Part shown: one piece after another, positions 19,601-27,144 of the stretch | Layout: each line of letters begins with the position of its first letter | How positions within the stretch are numbered: the first letter of the stretch is position 1 | Assembly: GCF_000936425.1 (NCBI RefSeq) | Contig: NZ_AVFK01000006.1 | Location: 186,001-250,000, forward strand | DNA from: Skermanella aerolata KACC 11604 | GTDB lineage: Bacteria; Pseudomonadota; Alphaproteobacteria; Azospirillales; Azospirillaceae | Direction: 5' to 3' | Length of the DNA: 64,000 nt | Made by a program: the position numbers and the translations under genes | The notes under the pieces: model-generated | Database searches by the model: none | What the model was told of the DNA's origin: nothing | Seen by the model: the letters and a program-made list of their open reading frames with translations, nothing else

Positions 19601-19804
19601 CTCCAGCGGGGCGGCCAGGGTATTGGCGACGACTTCGGCGGAGGCGCCGGGGTAGTTGGCGTTCACCACGATGGTCGGCGGCGCGATTTCCGGATACTGC
19701 GCCACCGGCAGGGTGAAATAGGCGAAGCCGCCGATTAGGGTGATGAGGATCGAGAGCACCGTCGCGAAGATCGGGCGCTCGATGAACAGGTGCGACAGCT
19801 TCAT
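16613..19804 (-). CDS. RND multidrug efflux pump permease (AcrB/MexB type, HAE1)
   Basis: A 1063-residue inner-membrane transporter with 12 membrane segments and two large periplasmic loops. It opens with LSHLFIERPIFATVLSILI. The proton-relay aspartates occur in GIVVDDAIVVVENVERN (TM4), and the HAE1-type GLAAKNAILIVEFAKQ is in TM10-11. The duplicated AcrB-like porter, docking and funnel arrangement is complete. Its start overlaps the stop of the adaptor gene as ATGA. No outer-membrane channel gene and no TetR-type regulator lies beside it, so a TolC-like partner must be encoded elsewhere. Likely substrates are drugs, solvents or bile-type compounds. Confidence 0.95.
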   Translation of the reverse strand: MKLSHLFIERPIFATVLSILITLIGGFAYFTLPVAQYPEIAPPTIVVNANYPGASAEVVANTLAAPLEQEINGVENMLYMSSQSTGDGRLALTISFALGTDLDTAQVLVQNRVAVAEPRLPEEVRRLGVTVRKNSPDMLMVIHLSSPDESRDQLYISNYATLQVKDVLARLDGIGDVQVFGARDYAMRIWLDPDRIASRGMTAGEVVAALRSQNVQVASGVLNQPPVPVQGAFQLNIETQGRLIDPRQFSNIVVRTDPDGRVTRVRDIGRVELAAQDYGTNGYLDERPAVPLLIFQRPGSNALATAERILATMEELSASFPTGLQYDIVYNPTEFIAESVNEVIKTIFEAVALVVIVVILFLQTWRASIVPIVAIPVSLIGTFTVLAAMGYSLNTLSLFGLVLAIGIVVDDAIVVVENVERNLRAGMSPREASHRTMDEVGGALIAIALVLTAVFIPAAFVSGISGQFFRQFAVTIAAATVISCFVSLTLSPALCALLFKPHDHEAQHRKSNLLMRPVNAFFNGFNRLFDGLASGYGGMTRRFVRLPLMVLSVYGLLLLATGWQFNRAPTGFIPNQDQGYLITVIQLPPGSSLSRTDAVVREATKIILETEGIDHAVPFAGFDGATFTNASNGGAIFSAMAPFEERLKHGLTADHLQQELIGRLSSIKDAFIITISPPPVRGIGNSGGFKMIVQDKRGRGLKSLEEATQEIVAAGNGTTGLSSVFSLFNTSTPKIYADIDRLRAQMLGVSADRVFETLEVYLGSTFVNEFNFLGRTYRVTAQADGMFRDDPRDIANLKTRNERGEMVPIGSVAELRDTTGPYRVTRYNLYPATEIQGATLPGYSTGFGLEAMERIAAEKLPDGFGFEWTELAFQERQAGDSALIIFGMSVVFVFLLLAAQYESWTLPFSVILIVPMCLLAAVTGLLIRGMSVDILAQVGFVVLVGLAAKNAILIVEFAKQAEDEGMSRFDAAVEAARTRLRPILMTSFAFILGVVPLMIAQGAGAEMRQSLGTAVFSGMLGVTFFGLIFTPVFYTVMRKFARKRQPPQPVATPASTPNPAPAE

Positions 19805-21024
19805 GGCGATGCTACCTGCTCCGGCTGGATCTCGCCGTCCTGCGGCGTGACCTTGGAACCGGGCCGGGCGCGGACGATGCCGCTGATGATGACGCGGTCG
19901 GTGGGCTCCAGGCCGGAGCGGATGATCCGCAATCCGTCCTCGATCGGGCCGGGACGTACGGGCTTGGGCACCACCGTGCCGTCCTCGGCCACGGTCAGGA
20001 CGATCTTGCTGGACTGGTCGCTGACGATGGCGCTGTCCGGCACCAGGGTCGCGGTGTAGCGCTCCGATCCGGGCAGGCGCAGGCGGCCGAACTGGCCGGG
20101 AGTCAGCATCATCGTGGGATTGTCGAAGACGGCGCGGACGCGGATCGTGCCGGCTCCACGGTCGACCTGATTGTCGACAAAGTCGATCCGGCCTTCCAGC
20201 GGCCAGTCGCGCTCATCGAACAGGCGGGCCTGAACGCCGACCGCGCCGTCGCGCTGCTGCGCCAGCAATCCTCGCGCGGTGGCTCGCTGGTAGGCCAGGA
20301 AGTCGCTCTCGCTCATGTCGAAGTTGAAGTAGATCGGGTCGAGCGAGACGATGGTCGTCAGCAGGGTGGGAGCGCCGCCGGTCCCGCCGGCGATCAGGTT
20401 GCCGATGCTGACTTCGCGCTGGCTGACCCGCCCGCTGACGGGAGCGGTGATGCGGGTGAATTCAAGGTCCAGTTCGGCGGTCTGCACCGCGGATCGGGAA
20501 ACTTCCACGCCGGCCGCCGCGACGCGCACTTCCTGGACGCGCTCGTCATAGGTGCTGGCCGACAGCACGTCGCGCTGGCGCAGCGCTCCGGCGCGGGCGA
20601 GTTGCTGGTTGGCAAGGTCGAGTCGCGCGTTGGATTGGGCGAGTTGCGCCTTGGCGGAGGCGAGGGCGGCCTCGTAGGGGCGGGGGTCGATCACGAAGAG
20701 CAGGGCGCCCTTTTGGACGATCTGACCGTCCTGGAAATGGATCGATTGCAGGTAGCCGGGAACGCGTGCCCGGATCTCCACGTAGTCGACCGCGCCGAAC
20801 TGTCCGGTGAACTCGTCCCATTCGATCAGGTCGCGGCGTAGAGGGTGGCTTACGGTGACGGGGGGTGGCGGAGGCGCCGCAGTCTGCGCCTGGGCGGGTG
20901 TCGTGGTGCCGGGAAGTGAACCGTCGTACCAGAGCCAGGCGCCGCCGCCGGCCGCCAGGGCCAGGACGGCTCCCACCAGCCAGACGGCGCCGGATCGGCG
21001 CCGGTGAAATGATCCTTCAGTCAT
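19801..21024 (-). CDS. RND efflux periplasmic adaptor (membrane fusion protein)
   Basis: A 407-residue adaptor, from ATG 21024 behind GGGAGC. A single N-terminal membrane anchor (AVWLVGAVLALAAGGGAWLWY) is followed by a proline-rich stretch. The lipoyl/alpha-hairpin region contains YVEIRARVPGYLQSIHFQDGQ and VQKGALLFVIDPRPYEAALA; the beta-barrel includes TRITAPVSGRVSQREVSIGN. It links the permease to an outer-membrane channel across the periplasm. No lipobox Cys is present, so it is membrane-anchored rather than lipidated. It overlaps the permease gene by four bases and is cotranscribed with it. Confidence 0.93.
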   Translation of the reverse strand: MTEGSFHRRRSGAVWLVGAVLALAAGGGAWLWYDGSLPGTTTPAQAQTAAPPPPPVTVSHPLRRDLIEWDEFTGQFGAVDYVEIRARVPGYLQSIHFQDGQIVQKGALLFVIDPRPYEAALASAKAQLAQSNARLDLANQQLARAGALRQRDVLSASTYDERVQEVRVAAAGVEVSRSAVQTAELDLEFTRITAPVSGRVSQREVSIGNLIAGGTGGAPTLLTTIVSLDPIYFNFDMSESDFLAYQRATARGLLAQQRDGAVGVQARLFDERDWPLEGRIDFVDNQVDRGAGTIRVRAVFDNPTMMLTPGQFGRLRLPGSERYTATLVPDSAIVSDQSSKIVLTVAEDGTVVPKPVRPGPIEDGLRIIRSGLEPTDRVIISGIVRARPGSKVTPQDGEIQPEQVASP

Positions 21025-21517
21025 GTCTGCTCCCTTGTCGGCGGGTCCCTTATTTTGGCAAATACCAGTACGGGCTTCCGCCGGGTGACTTGTCGCTTGT
21101 CGCCGGTTTTTAGGAATCGGAATTATCGCCGGGTCCGGTGTTTCGGGATTGGCCGAAACCACCGGATACGGGGTGAGCGAAATAAAACGCGATACGCGTA
21201 CTGCCCGGCAGTGCGCTTCGTCACAGCCGATATTTCCAACACGGTTTCGATTTCCACAAAACACGTACGGTTATTTGAACCGTAAGCACTGCGGTAGCCA
21301 ATACTGTATCGGCTTTAAGTGACAGGTTTGTGACATCCGCACGCTCGTACGGCTGTAGCAGGCCTTCCGAGAACGATATGAGGTGATGTCCTATAACTTT
21401 CGGCGTCATCCGCACCGAAATCGTGCATGGAGCGTTTTGTCTGATAACATGGCTGCAATGCGGCAACCCACACACAAAAACAGGGCTGCATAAGAACAAT
21501 CAGAGGGAGGAGACGAG
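21025..21517. other. Intergenic region with two inverted repeats between RND and TctC genes
   Basis: About 490 bases with no convincing gene, holding divergent promoters. Two dyads stand out. At 21135-21165 CCGGTGTTTCGG faces CCGAAACCACCGG (one-base bulge, six-base loop) near the adaptor start. At 21266-21284 TACGGTT faces AACCGTA with a five-base centre. Both could be repressor sites, for example of a TetR- or LysR-type regulator encoded elsewhere, or leader hairpins. TctC has the strong ribosome site GGGAGGAG just inside the right edge. Confidence 0.5.
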
Positions 21518-22492
21518 ATGTTACGTCGGCAATTTACATTCTTCATGCCAGTGATGGCGGCTGTGCTGGCCGCCGGTACGATGCTCGGCAGCCCGGCATC
21601 GGCTGAGATCAAGAGCGTCGAGGTCATAGCACCCGCAGCGCCCGGCGGCGGCTGGGACCAGCACGCGCGTTCGGTCCAGCAGGTGCTTCAGAACCAGAAG
21701 CTGGTGCCGAACGTCCAGGTGGTGAACATCCCCGGCGCCGGCGGCACGATCGGCCTTGCCCAGTTCGTCACCGCGAAGAAGCGGACGCCGACGCTGCTGG
21801 TCGGCGGCCAGATCATGGTCGGCGCCATCATCACCAACAAATCGGCCGTGACGCTGGACCAAGTGACGCCGCTGGCACGGCTGACCGGCGAGTATTCCGG
21901 CATCGTCGTCCCGGCCGACAGTCCGCTGAAGTCGCTGAAGGACCTGCTGGACAAGTTCAAGGCCGATCCGGGTTCGGTATCCTGGGGCGGCGGTTCGGCG
22001 GGAGGCAGCGACCAGATCCTTGCCGGGCTGATCGCCAAGGAAGCCGGTGTCGAGCCGTCCAAGGTCAACTATATCGCGACCGCCGGCGGCGGCGAGGTGC
22101 TGGCGGCCGTGCTGGGCGGCCACATCACGGCGGCGGTCAGCGGCTATAACGAGTTCGCGCCGCAGATCCAGTCGGGCAAGCTGCGGGCGCTGGCGGTGTC
22201 GTCGCCGGAACGCCTGGAAGGTGTCGATACGCCGACCCTGAAGGAACAGGGCGTCAACCTGGAATTCGTCAATTGGCGCGGCATCTTCGCTCCAGGCGGG
22301 ATCAAGGATTCCGAGCGCAAGGAACTCGACGGCCTGATGACCAAGGTGACGAGCAGCGCCGAGTGGAAGGAACTGGCGAAGCAGCGCGGCTGGATCGACC
22401 TGTACCTGCCATCCGACCAGTTCGCGCAGTTCCTGAAGACCGAACGCAGCCAGATCGAAGGCACGCTGACCGAACTTGGGCTCGTGAAGTAA
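21518..22492 (+). CDS. Tripartite tricarboxylate transporter substrate-binding protein (TctC/Bug family)
   Basis: A 324-residue periplasmic binding protein. The signal peptide ends near residue 29 (GSPASA before EIKS). The Bug/TctC features are VIAPAAPGGGWDQHAR and NIPGAGGTIGLAQF in the N-lobe and ALAVSSPERLEGVDTPTLKEQG in the C-lobe. Such proteins bind carboxylates such as citrate or aromatic acids and feed TctAB permeases. No tctA or tctB is adjacent, so this is an orphan receptor; it could serve a permease elsewhere or a two-component sensor. The start has GGGAGGAG at a good distance. Confidence 0.92.
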   Translation: MLRRQFTFFMPVMAAVLAAGTMLGSPASAEIKSVEVIAPAAPGGGWDQHARSVQQVLQNQKLVPNVQVVNIPGAGGTIGLAQFVTAKKRTPTLLVGGQIMVGAIITNKSAVTLDQVTPLARLTGEYSGIVVPADSPLKSLKDLLDKFKADPGSVSWGGGSAGGSDQILAGLIAKEAGVEPSKVNYIATAGGGEVLAAVLGGHITAAVSGYNEFAPQIQSGKLRALAVSSPERLEGVDTPTLKEQGVNLEFVNWRGIFAPGGIKDSERKELDGLMTKVTSSAEWKELAKQRGWIDLYLPSDQFAQFLKTERSQIEGTLTELGLVK

Positions 22493-22498
22493 GCGTTT

Positions 22499-22525
22499 GC
22501 GTGCCGGGCCGTTGGTCCGGCACGC
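22499..22525 (+). terminator. Hairpin terminator downstream of tctC
   Basis: GCGTGCCGG pairs perfectly with CCGGCACGC. The stem extends inward through a G-U and two G-C pairs to a three-base loop, giving 12 bp in RNA. It starts seven bases after the tctC stop. The following TTCC is a poor T-run. Confidence 0.55.
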
Positions 22526-22567
22526 TTCCACCCTGCGGCTCGTCCGGCCTTCCACCAAAGAAATGCG

Positions 22568-22598
22568 TTGACAAAATACATCCGATAGCGGATGTATT
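22568..22598 (+). promoter_or_regulatory. Candidate promoter with a 24-bp palindromic operator
   Basis: TTGACA at 22568-22573 is followed by a perfect palindrome: AATACATCCG (22575-22584), ATAG, CGGATGTATT (22589-22598). The dyad fills the spacer and covers the likely -10 (TGTATT at 22593), the place where a repressor would block RNA polymerase. It lies about 35 bases upstream of the first small gene of a cluster that ends with a MarR-type regulator, so autoregulation is plausible but not shown. Confidence 0.65.
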
Positions 22599-22632
22599 AC
22601 GTGATTGCATTGATTGACCGGAGGATACCGTA

Positions 22633-22788
22633 ATGATCCGCATATGGCGCACCCTTGTGCGCTGGTGGCGGGAGGCCGGGACGGCCGCCACGCTGCATCA
22701 CCTGCCCGACCACGTGAAGAAGGACATCGGCTTGCTGGCCGACGACCCCCTTCTTACGCTTGAACGCATCCGAGGTCGGAAGATTTAG
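22633..22788 (+). CDS. Small DUF1127-like protein (51 aa)
   Basis: A 51-residue, basic, Trp-rich protein starting at ATG 22633 after GGAGG (22620-22624, spacing eight). The layout WRTLVRWWRE followed by LHHLPDHVKKDIGLLADDPL resembles DUF1127 proteins (Arg-rich helix, then an L-x-x-L-x-D-x-x-x-x-DIGL box), small proteins often linked to stress or RNA binding. The similarity is by eye. It is the first gene behind the palindromic promoter at 22568. Confidence 0.6.
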   Translation: MIRIWRTLVRWWREAGTAATLHHLPDHVKKDIGLLADDPLLTLERIRGRKI

Positions 22789-22794
22789 ATGCTT

Positions 22795-22824
22795 GCATCT
22801 ATTGCCGGAATCGGCGATAGATGC
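22795..22824. repeat. 13-bp inverted repeat in the small-gene cluster
   Basis: GCATCTATTGCCG (22795-22807) faces CGGCGATAGATGC (22812-22824) with a four-base loop and one mismatch that becomes G-U in RNA. It follows the stop of the first small gene by six bases. It could attenuate transcription or be a second binding site; like the operator at 22575 its arms contain CATC/GATG. Confidence 0.6.
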
Positions 22825-22867
22825 GGGCGTCAGAAGAACACCCAATACCCGGAACGAGGAGACGACC

Positions 22868-23029
22868 ATGCGAGCTATTCACCGAAACACCAGCCAAACC
22901 GGGTTTGCCGGCCACCGCTACGTATCGATGAACAAGCCGTCCGGCATGGTCCTCGCGACGAACGCATTCCTCATATGGTTTCCTGGGTGTTGTGATGCCG
23001 ATTTACCTGACGCTGAAACGCGGTCCTAA
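22868..23029 (+). CDS. Possible small protein (53 aa), unknown
   Basis: An ATG at 22868 preceded by ACGAGGAGACGACC, a strong ribosome site, opens a 53-residue frame (start MRAIHRNTSQTGFAG). The product has a short hydrophobic patch (MVLATNAFLIWFPGCC) and no family that I recognise. It overlaps the start of the next small gene by 35 bases in another frame. The ribosome site is the main support. Confidence 0.4.
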   Translation: MRAIHRNTSQTGFAGHRYVSMNKPSGMVLATNAFLIWFPGCCDADLPDAETRS

Positions 23030-23198
23030 GCTCTATGTGGAATATGCCCGGTGGGCGCGGCCCGGTCCCTGGCTTGAGGTACGGCGCGAGCGCGGCGAGC
23101 TGCTTTTCTGGTTCGGCCGCTGGCACGGCATCTACACTCCCAGGCGCTGGTCTCCTGATAAGCGGGGTATGCTGAATGGCGCCCGGCGTGCGACATGA
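22995..23198 (+). CDS. Small basic protein (67 aa), unknown
   Basis: A 67-residue frame beginning MPIYLTLKRGPKLYVEY at ATG 22995 (a GTG one codon earlier is possible). It is rich in Arg, Trp and Gly (GELLFWFGRWHGIY) with beta-strand-like alternation, and has the look of a small folded protein rather than a shadow. I do not recognise the family. It overlaps the MarR-type gene by 23 bases, suggesting one transcript. Confidence 0.5.
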   Translation: MPIYLTLKRGPKLYVEYARWARPGPWLEVRRERGELLFWFGRWHGIYTPRRWSPDKRGMLNGARRAT

Positions 23199-23556
23199 TG
23201 AGATCTTCACGCTGATGCATGTGCTGGAGGAGTTCCGTAAGCTCGACCCCGACCTGCCGATCCAGTACGCCCTGTCGTTCCTGACGCTGGCGCAGAACGA
23301 AGGCATGTCGATGCGGGAGCTGGCGGAACGCCTCGGCATCGCCCAGTCCTCGGCGTCGCGCAACGTGGCGGCGCTCAGCAAGTGGCACAGCTTCGGCAAG
23401 CCGGGCCTCGATCTGGTACAGGCGGAGGAAGATCCCCGCGAGCGCCGCCGCAAGATCATCTCGCTGACGCCCAAGGGGCATGAACTGATCGCGACGCTCC
23501 GCGAAATGATGCAGCGCGAGCCCCGCAACGAGCCCCGACGCGCGAAGACCGCCTGA
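23176..23556 (+). CDS. MarR-type winged-helix regulator
   Basis: A 126-residue DNA-binding protein. The winged helix is clear: EGMSMRELAERLGIAQSSASRNVAALSKW is the helix-turn-helix, then the wing LVQAEEDPRERRRKIISLTPKGHELI, with the DPRERRRK turn typical of MarR proteins. The flanking dimerisation helices are shorter than in standard MarR (140-150 residues). It closes the small-gene cluster and is a good candidate to bind the palindrome at 22575-22598. Start ATG 23176 lies inside the end of the preceding gene. Confidence 0.82.
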   Translation: MAPGVRHDEIFTLMHVLEEFRKLDPDLPIQYALSFLTLAQNEGMSMRELAERLGIAQSSASRNVAALSKWHSFGKPGLDLVQAEEDPRERRRKIISLTPKGHELIATLREMMQREPRNEPRRAKTA

Positions 23557-23632
23557 CCGCAGGCCAAGGTTGGGCTATGATGGGCTCCGGCATCGGGAAA
23601 CCGGCGTCAGATCCCGCAGCACCGGTCCGGCC

Positions 23633-24001
23633 ATGAACTACCCAGTCATCACACTGCCGAACCTGTCCCTGCGCCGTGTCACCGTCACGGTGCTGATGGC
23701 GGCTGCGTTGCTGCTGCCGGGCGCCGTTCGAGCGGCATCCGATGCGGATTTGCGCAGTTTCACGGCACCCCCCGGCAACGACGATGGCCGCCCCAGGCCG
23801 GATAAGGCGCCACGGGTGGCCGTCGAGCGACGCGCCCTGCCACCGCCCGGCGCGGAGGCGCTTTCCGGTCCCGGCGGCGACACCAAGTACGCACTGGCAT
23901 GCTCGGCGGCGGAGGCGGCGACCATCGGTATGGCGGCGCCACGCCCGAATCAGAACGCCGGGTGTCCCAAGCCCTTCATCGTGATCGCCGAGCAGCCCTG
24001 A
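23633..24001 (+). CDS. Small exported protein of unknown function
   Basis: A 122-residue frame from ATG 23633. The signal peptide is convincing: a basic n-region (LSLRRVTVTV), a hydrophobic core (LMAAALLLPGAV) and a cleavage site near RAAS around residue 36. The mature part is Pro/Gly-rich and carries two cysteines (LACSAAE and AGCPKPF) that could form a disulfide. No known domain is seen. It precedes the inositol-phosphatase gene with a 37-base gap. Confidence 0.6.
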   Translation: MNYPVITLPNLSLRRVTVTVLMAAALLLPGAVRAASDADLRSFTAPPGNDDGRPRPDKAPRVAVERRALPPPGAEALSGPGGDTKYALACSAAEAATIGMAAPRPNQNAGCPKPFIVIAEQP

Positions 24002-24038
24002 TCCTTTGGCTACCCCTCACCTCGACCTGGAAATTTCC

Positions 24039-24842
24039 ATGATGATCGATATGAACCACGTCAGCGGCCTGATCCGCACCGCCGTGGAAGCGAAGATCCT
24101 GCCCCGGTTCCGCAATCTGGCGGCGGGCGAGATTGCCCAGAAGGGACCGAACGATCCCGTCACCATCGCCGATATCGAAGCGGAGGAAATGCTGAGCCGG
24201 CTGCTGCTGGAGGCATATCCCGAAACGCGGGTGATCGGTGAGGAACTGGTATCCCGCGAGCCGGCGACGCTGGACGCGCTGCTGAGCGACACGCCGGTCT
24301 GGGTGATCGACCCGGTGGACGGAACGATGAACTTCGCGGACGGCAACCCGGTGTTCGGGACGATCCTGGCCTATGTCGTCGGCGGGGAGACCAAGGCCGG
24401 CTGGATTCACGATCCGATCAACGACGTCACGGTCACGGCCCTGCTAGGCGGCGGTGCGTGGTGCAACGGCAGGCGGCTGGAAGTGGACAAGGCGACTCCC
24501 CTGAACCGCTCGTCCGGGTCGGCTTATTGGACGTCCGAGGACTGGCTGGTGCCCGATCCGGGCATGGCGGCATCGGGGTTGTTCGGAGAACTGCGCAACC
24601 ATCGCTGCTCGGCGGCGGACTACATCGATCTGGCGCTCGGCCGGCGGCAGTTCGTCCTCTCCACGGGATCGAAGCCTTGGGACCATGCGGCGGGCGTACT
24701 GATCGCGCAGGAAGCCGGCGGGTTGGCCGGCTTCCTGGACGGCTCCGATTACAGCGTGACGGAACTGGACGGCCGCGTCGTCGCAACGGCGACGGAAGAA
24801 GCGATGCAAGCCATCCGTGAAGTAGCCGGCCGGGTTGGTTGA
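24039..24842 (+). CDS. Inositol monophosphatase family protein
   Basis: A 267-residue Mg-dependent phosphatase-fold protein. Metal-site motifs are in order: NDPVTIADIEAEEML, VIGEEL, the core DPVDGTMNF (about residues 89-97) and the late KPWDHAAGVLIAQEAGG. Likely substrates are myo-inositol-1-phosphate, histidinol phosphate or PAP-like phosphates. The nearby his cluster lacks hisN, so a HisN-like histidinol-phosphatase role is possible but only inferred. Start taken at ATG 24039; 24042 and 24051 are alternatives. Confidence 0.88.
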   Translation: MMIDMNHVSGLIRTAVEAKILPRFRNLAAGEIAQKGPNDPVTIADIEAEEMLSRLLLEAYPETRVIGEELVSREPATLDALLSDTPVWVIDPVDGTMNFADGNPVFGTILAYVVGGETKAGWIHDPINDVTVTALLGGGAWCNGRRLEVDKATPLNRSSGSAYWTSEDWLVPDPGMAASGLFGELRNHRCSAADYIDLALGRRQFVLSTGSKPWDHAAGVLIAQEAGGLAGFLDGSDYSVTELDGRVVATATEEAMQAIREVAGRVG

Positions 24843-24849
24843 GGCAATG

Positions 24850-24876
24850 GATGTCGGGCTGAAGAGGTCCGACATC
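24850..24876. terminator. Short hairpin between convergent genes
   Basis: GATGTCGG pairs with CCGACATC around an 11-base loop in the 69-base gap between the inositol-phosphatase and HIT genes, followed by TTCA. It is weak as a terminator but well placed. Confidence 0.4.
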
Positions 24877-24911
24877 TTCAGTGCGCCAAGGCGATCACCC
24901 CAACCCTCGCG

Positions 24912-25274
24912 CTATTCTCGCGCCAGCATGCGGCCGAGCTTCCGGCCGCCGAAGATATGGACGTGCAGGTGGGGGACTTCCTGGTGGCCGTTCTCACCGA
25001 TATTCGCCAGGATGCGGTAGCCGTCGGTGGCCACACCGGCATCGCGGGCGACCTTGCCGACGGCGCGGATGAAGGCGGCGATCTCGGCGTCGGACGCCTT
25101 TTCCGAGAAGTCGTCGAACGACACGTACGGCCCCTTGGGGATCACCAGGATATGGGTAGGGCTCAGGGGGTTGATGTCGTGAAAGGCGAGGGTGTGTTCG
25201 TCCTCATGGACCTTCTTGGACGGGATCTCTCCGCGCAGGATCTTGGCAAAGATGTTGTCGGTATCATAGGCCAT
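24912..25274 (-). CDS. HIT family nucleotide-binding protein (HINT-like)
   Basis: A 120-residue histidine-triad protein, from ATG 25274. The start [21 protein letters not shown], the [12 protein letters not shown] strand, and the catalytic HLHVHIFGG near residue 108 identify a HINT-type purine-nucleoside phosphoramidase. It is the last gene of the minus-strand his cluster: its ATG overlaps the hisE stop as TGATG, a common arrangement in alphaproteobacteria. Confidence 0.93.
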   Translation of the reverse strand: MAYDTDNIFAKILRGEIPSKKVHEDEHTLAFHDINPLSPTHILVIPKGPYVSFDDFSEKASDAEIAAFIRAVGKVARDAGVATDGYRILANIGENGHQEVPHLHVHIFGGRKLGRMLARE

Positions 25275-25627
25275 CAGTTGCCTCCGCTGGTGTGCTTGCG
25301 TTGTTCTTTCTCGGCGATCCCGCTGATGCCCTCGCGGGCGGCCAGGATGGCGTAGACCTCGGCTGGCTTGATGCCGGCGTCGGCCCACAGCACCATCAGG
25401 TGATACAGCAGGTCGGCGGACTCTTCCGACAGCTTCCGCTTGTCGCCGCGCATCGCCTCGATCACGGCTTCGACCGCTTCCTCGCCCAGCTTCTGGGCGA
25501 TCTTGGCGGTGCCGCGCGAAAACAGCTTGGCGGTATAGGAGGTCGCCGGGTCCTGCCCGCGCCGGGAATCCACCGTCTCGTAGAGTCGGTCGAGAACAGT
25601 CGAATCAGCCGTATCGTCTCCGCTCAT
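25274..25627 (-). CDS. hisE: Phosphoribosyl-ATP pyrophosphatase HisE
   Basis: A 117-residue all-alpha MazG-type enzyme for the second step of histidine synthesis, PR-ATP to PR-AMP. The motif [14 protein letters not shown] with the later [14 protein letters not shown] gives the EExxE-x(n)-ExxD metal site. It is a stand-alone HisE; no hisI is in the window. Start overlaps the hisF stop (ATGA). Confidence 0.96.
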   Translation of the reverse strand: MSGDDTADSTVLDRLYETVDSRRGQDPATSYTAKLFSRGTAKIAQKLGEEAVEAVIEAMRGDKRKLSEESADLLYHLMVLWADAGIKPAEVYAILAAREGISGIAEKEQRKHTSGGN

Positions 25628-26394
25628 GCCGCCACCGTGTCGCGGACCTGGATGCCGGCCTTAGCCATATGGGCCTTGGCCTCCCCGATTGAGAAGATGC
25701 CGAAATGGAAGATCGAGGCGGCGAGCACCGCCGTCGCGTGGCCGTCCCGGATGCCGGCGACCAGATGGTCGAGCGTACCGACGCCGCCCGACGCGATCAC
25801 CGGCACGCGTACGGCATCGGCCACCGCGCGCGTCAGGTCGATGTCGAAGCCGGATTTGGTGCCGTCGCGATCCATCGAGGTCAGCAGGATCTCCCCTGCC
25901 CCGTATTCCGCCATCCGCCGCGCCCATTCGACCACGTCGAGGCCGGTGCGGTTGCGGCCGCCATGGGTGAAGACCTCCCATTTGCCGGGACCGACCGACT
26001 TGGCGTCCACCGCGACCACGACGCACTGGGAGCCGAACTTTTCGGCGGCCTCGCGGACGAAGTCGGGACGGGCGACGGCGGCGGTGTTGATCGACACCTT
26101 GTCTGCCCCGGCCAGCAGCAGCTTCCGGATATCCTCGACCACGCGGACGCCGCCGCCGACGGTCAGCGGCATGAAGACCTGCTCCGCCGTACGGCGGACC
26201 ACGTCGTACAGCGTGTCGCGGGCTTCGACGCTGGCGGTGATGTCGAGGAAGGTCAGCTCGTCCGCACCCTCGCGGTCGTAGAGCCGGGCCTGCTCGACCG
26301 GATCGCCGGCATCGATCAGATCGACGAAGTTCACTCCCTTGACCACGCGGCCGTCCTTGACGTCCAGGCAGGGGATCAGGCGCATCTTGAGCAT
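25624..26394 (-). CDS. hisF: Imidazole glycerol phosphate synthase subunit HisF
   Basis: A 256-residue TIM barrel, the cyclase subunit that joins PRFAR with ammonia delivered by HisH. It starts [23 protein letters not shown] with catalytic Asp in CLDVKDGR, and has TLDITAS-like [19 protein letters not shown] and the second catalytic Asp in [15 protein letters not shown]. It immediately follows hisA with no gap and overlaps hisE by four bases. Confidence 0.97.
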   Translation of the reverse strand: MLKMRLIPCLDVKDGRVVKGVNFVDLIDAGDPVEQARLYDREGADELTFLDITASVEARDTLYDVVRRTAEQVFMPLTVGGGVRVVEDIRKLLLAGADKVSINTAAVARPDFVREAAEKFGSQCVVVAVDAKSVGPGKWEVFTHGGRNRTGLDVVEWARRMAEYGAGEILLTSMDRDGTKSGFDIDLTRAVADAVRVPVIASGGVGTLDHLVAGIRDGHATAVLAASIFHFGIFSIGEAKAHMAKAGIQVRDTVAA

Positions 26395-27144
26395 CTACGC
26401 CTCGTCGGGAGCGGCAGCGGGAGAGGATAGCAGCGCCAGCGCCTCGGCCGGCTCGATCCGGCCGTCGTAGAGGGCACGGCCGCAGATGACGCCTTCGATG
26501 CCGGTATGCTCCTGAGCCTTCAATGATTCCAGGTCCAGCATGCTCGATACACCGCCCGATGCGATAACGGGCGTAGTCAGGGCGAAGGCGAGGTCGGCGG
26601 TCGCCTCGACGTTGACGCCGCCCATGGCGCCGTCGCGGTTGATGTCGGTGTAGATGATCGCGGACACGCCGGCGTCCTCGAACCGGAGCGCCAAGTCCAG
26701 CGCCTTGACCGTCGAGGTCTTGGCCCAGCCTTCGACCGCGACGAAGCCGTCGCGCGCGTCGATGCCGACCGCGACATGGCCGGGAAACCGGCGGCAGGCT
26801 TCCCGCACCAGTTCTGGATCGCGGAGAGCCACGGTGCCCAGGATGACCCGGTGGATGCCCCGGTTCAGCCAGTCCTCGATCGACTTGAGGTCGCGGATGC
26901 CGCCGCCGAGTTGGACCGGCATGGTGACCGAGGCCAGAACGCTTTCGACCGCCGCGGCATTGACCGGCCGGCCTTCGAAAGCGCCGTTGAGATCGACCAG
27001 ATGGAGCCACTCGAAGCCTTGGGCGGCGAATTCCTTCGCCTGGGCGCCGGGGTCCGTGTTGAAGACGGTCGCCTGATCCATTTCACCCCTGACGAGGCGG
27101 ACGCAGGCACCATCCTTAAGATCGATCGCGGGATACAAAATCAT
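26395..27144 (-). CDS. hisA: ProFAR isomerase HisA
   Basis: A 249-residue TIM barrel that isomerises ProFAR to PRFAR. It has [21 protein letters not shown] with the catalytic Asp, [23 protein letters not shown], and the second catalytic Asp in [12 protein letters not shown]. It starts at ATG 27144, which overlaps the stop of the upstream GNAT gene (ATGA). The longer open frame extending to 27663 is a shadow of the GNAT gene. Confidence 0.97.
   Translation of the reverse strand: MILYPAIDLKDGACVRLVRGEMDQATVFNTDPGAQAKEFAAQGFEWLHLVDLNGAFEGRPVNAAAVESVLASVTMPVQLGGGIRDLKSIEDWLNRGIHRVILGTVALRDPELVREACRRFPGHVAVGIDARDGFVAVEGWAKTSTVKALDLALRFEDAGVSAIIYTDINRDGAMGGVNVEATADLAFALTTPVIASGGVSSMLDLESLKAQEHTGIEGVICGRALYDGRIEPAEALALLSSPAAAPDEA

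Noticed and set aside
22789-22995. A 68-codon frame starting immediately after the DUF1127-like gene
   Set aside because: No ribosome site, covers the dyad at 22795-22824, and its translation is unstructured; the frame at 22868 with a strong SD is preferred.
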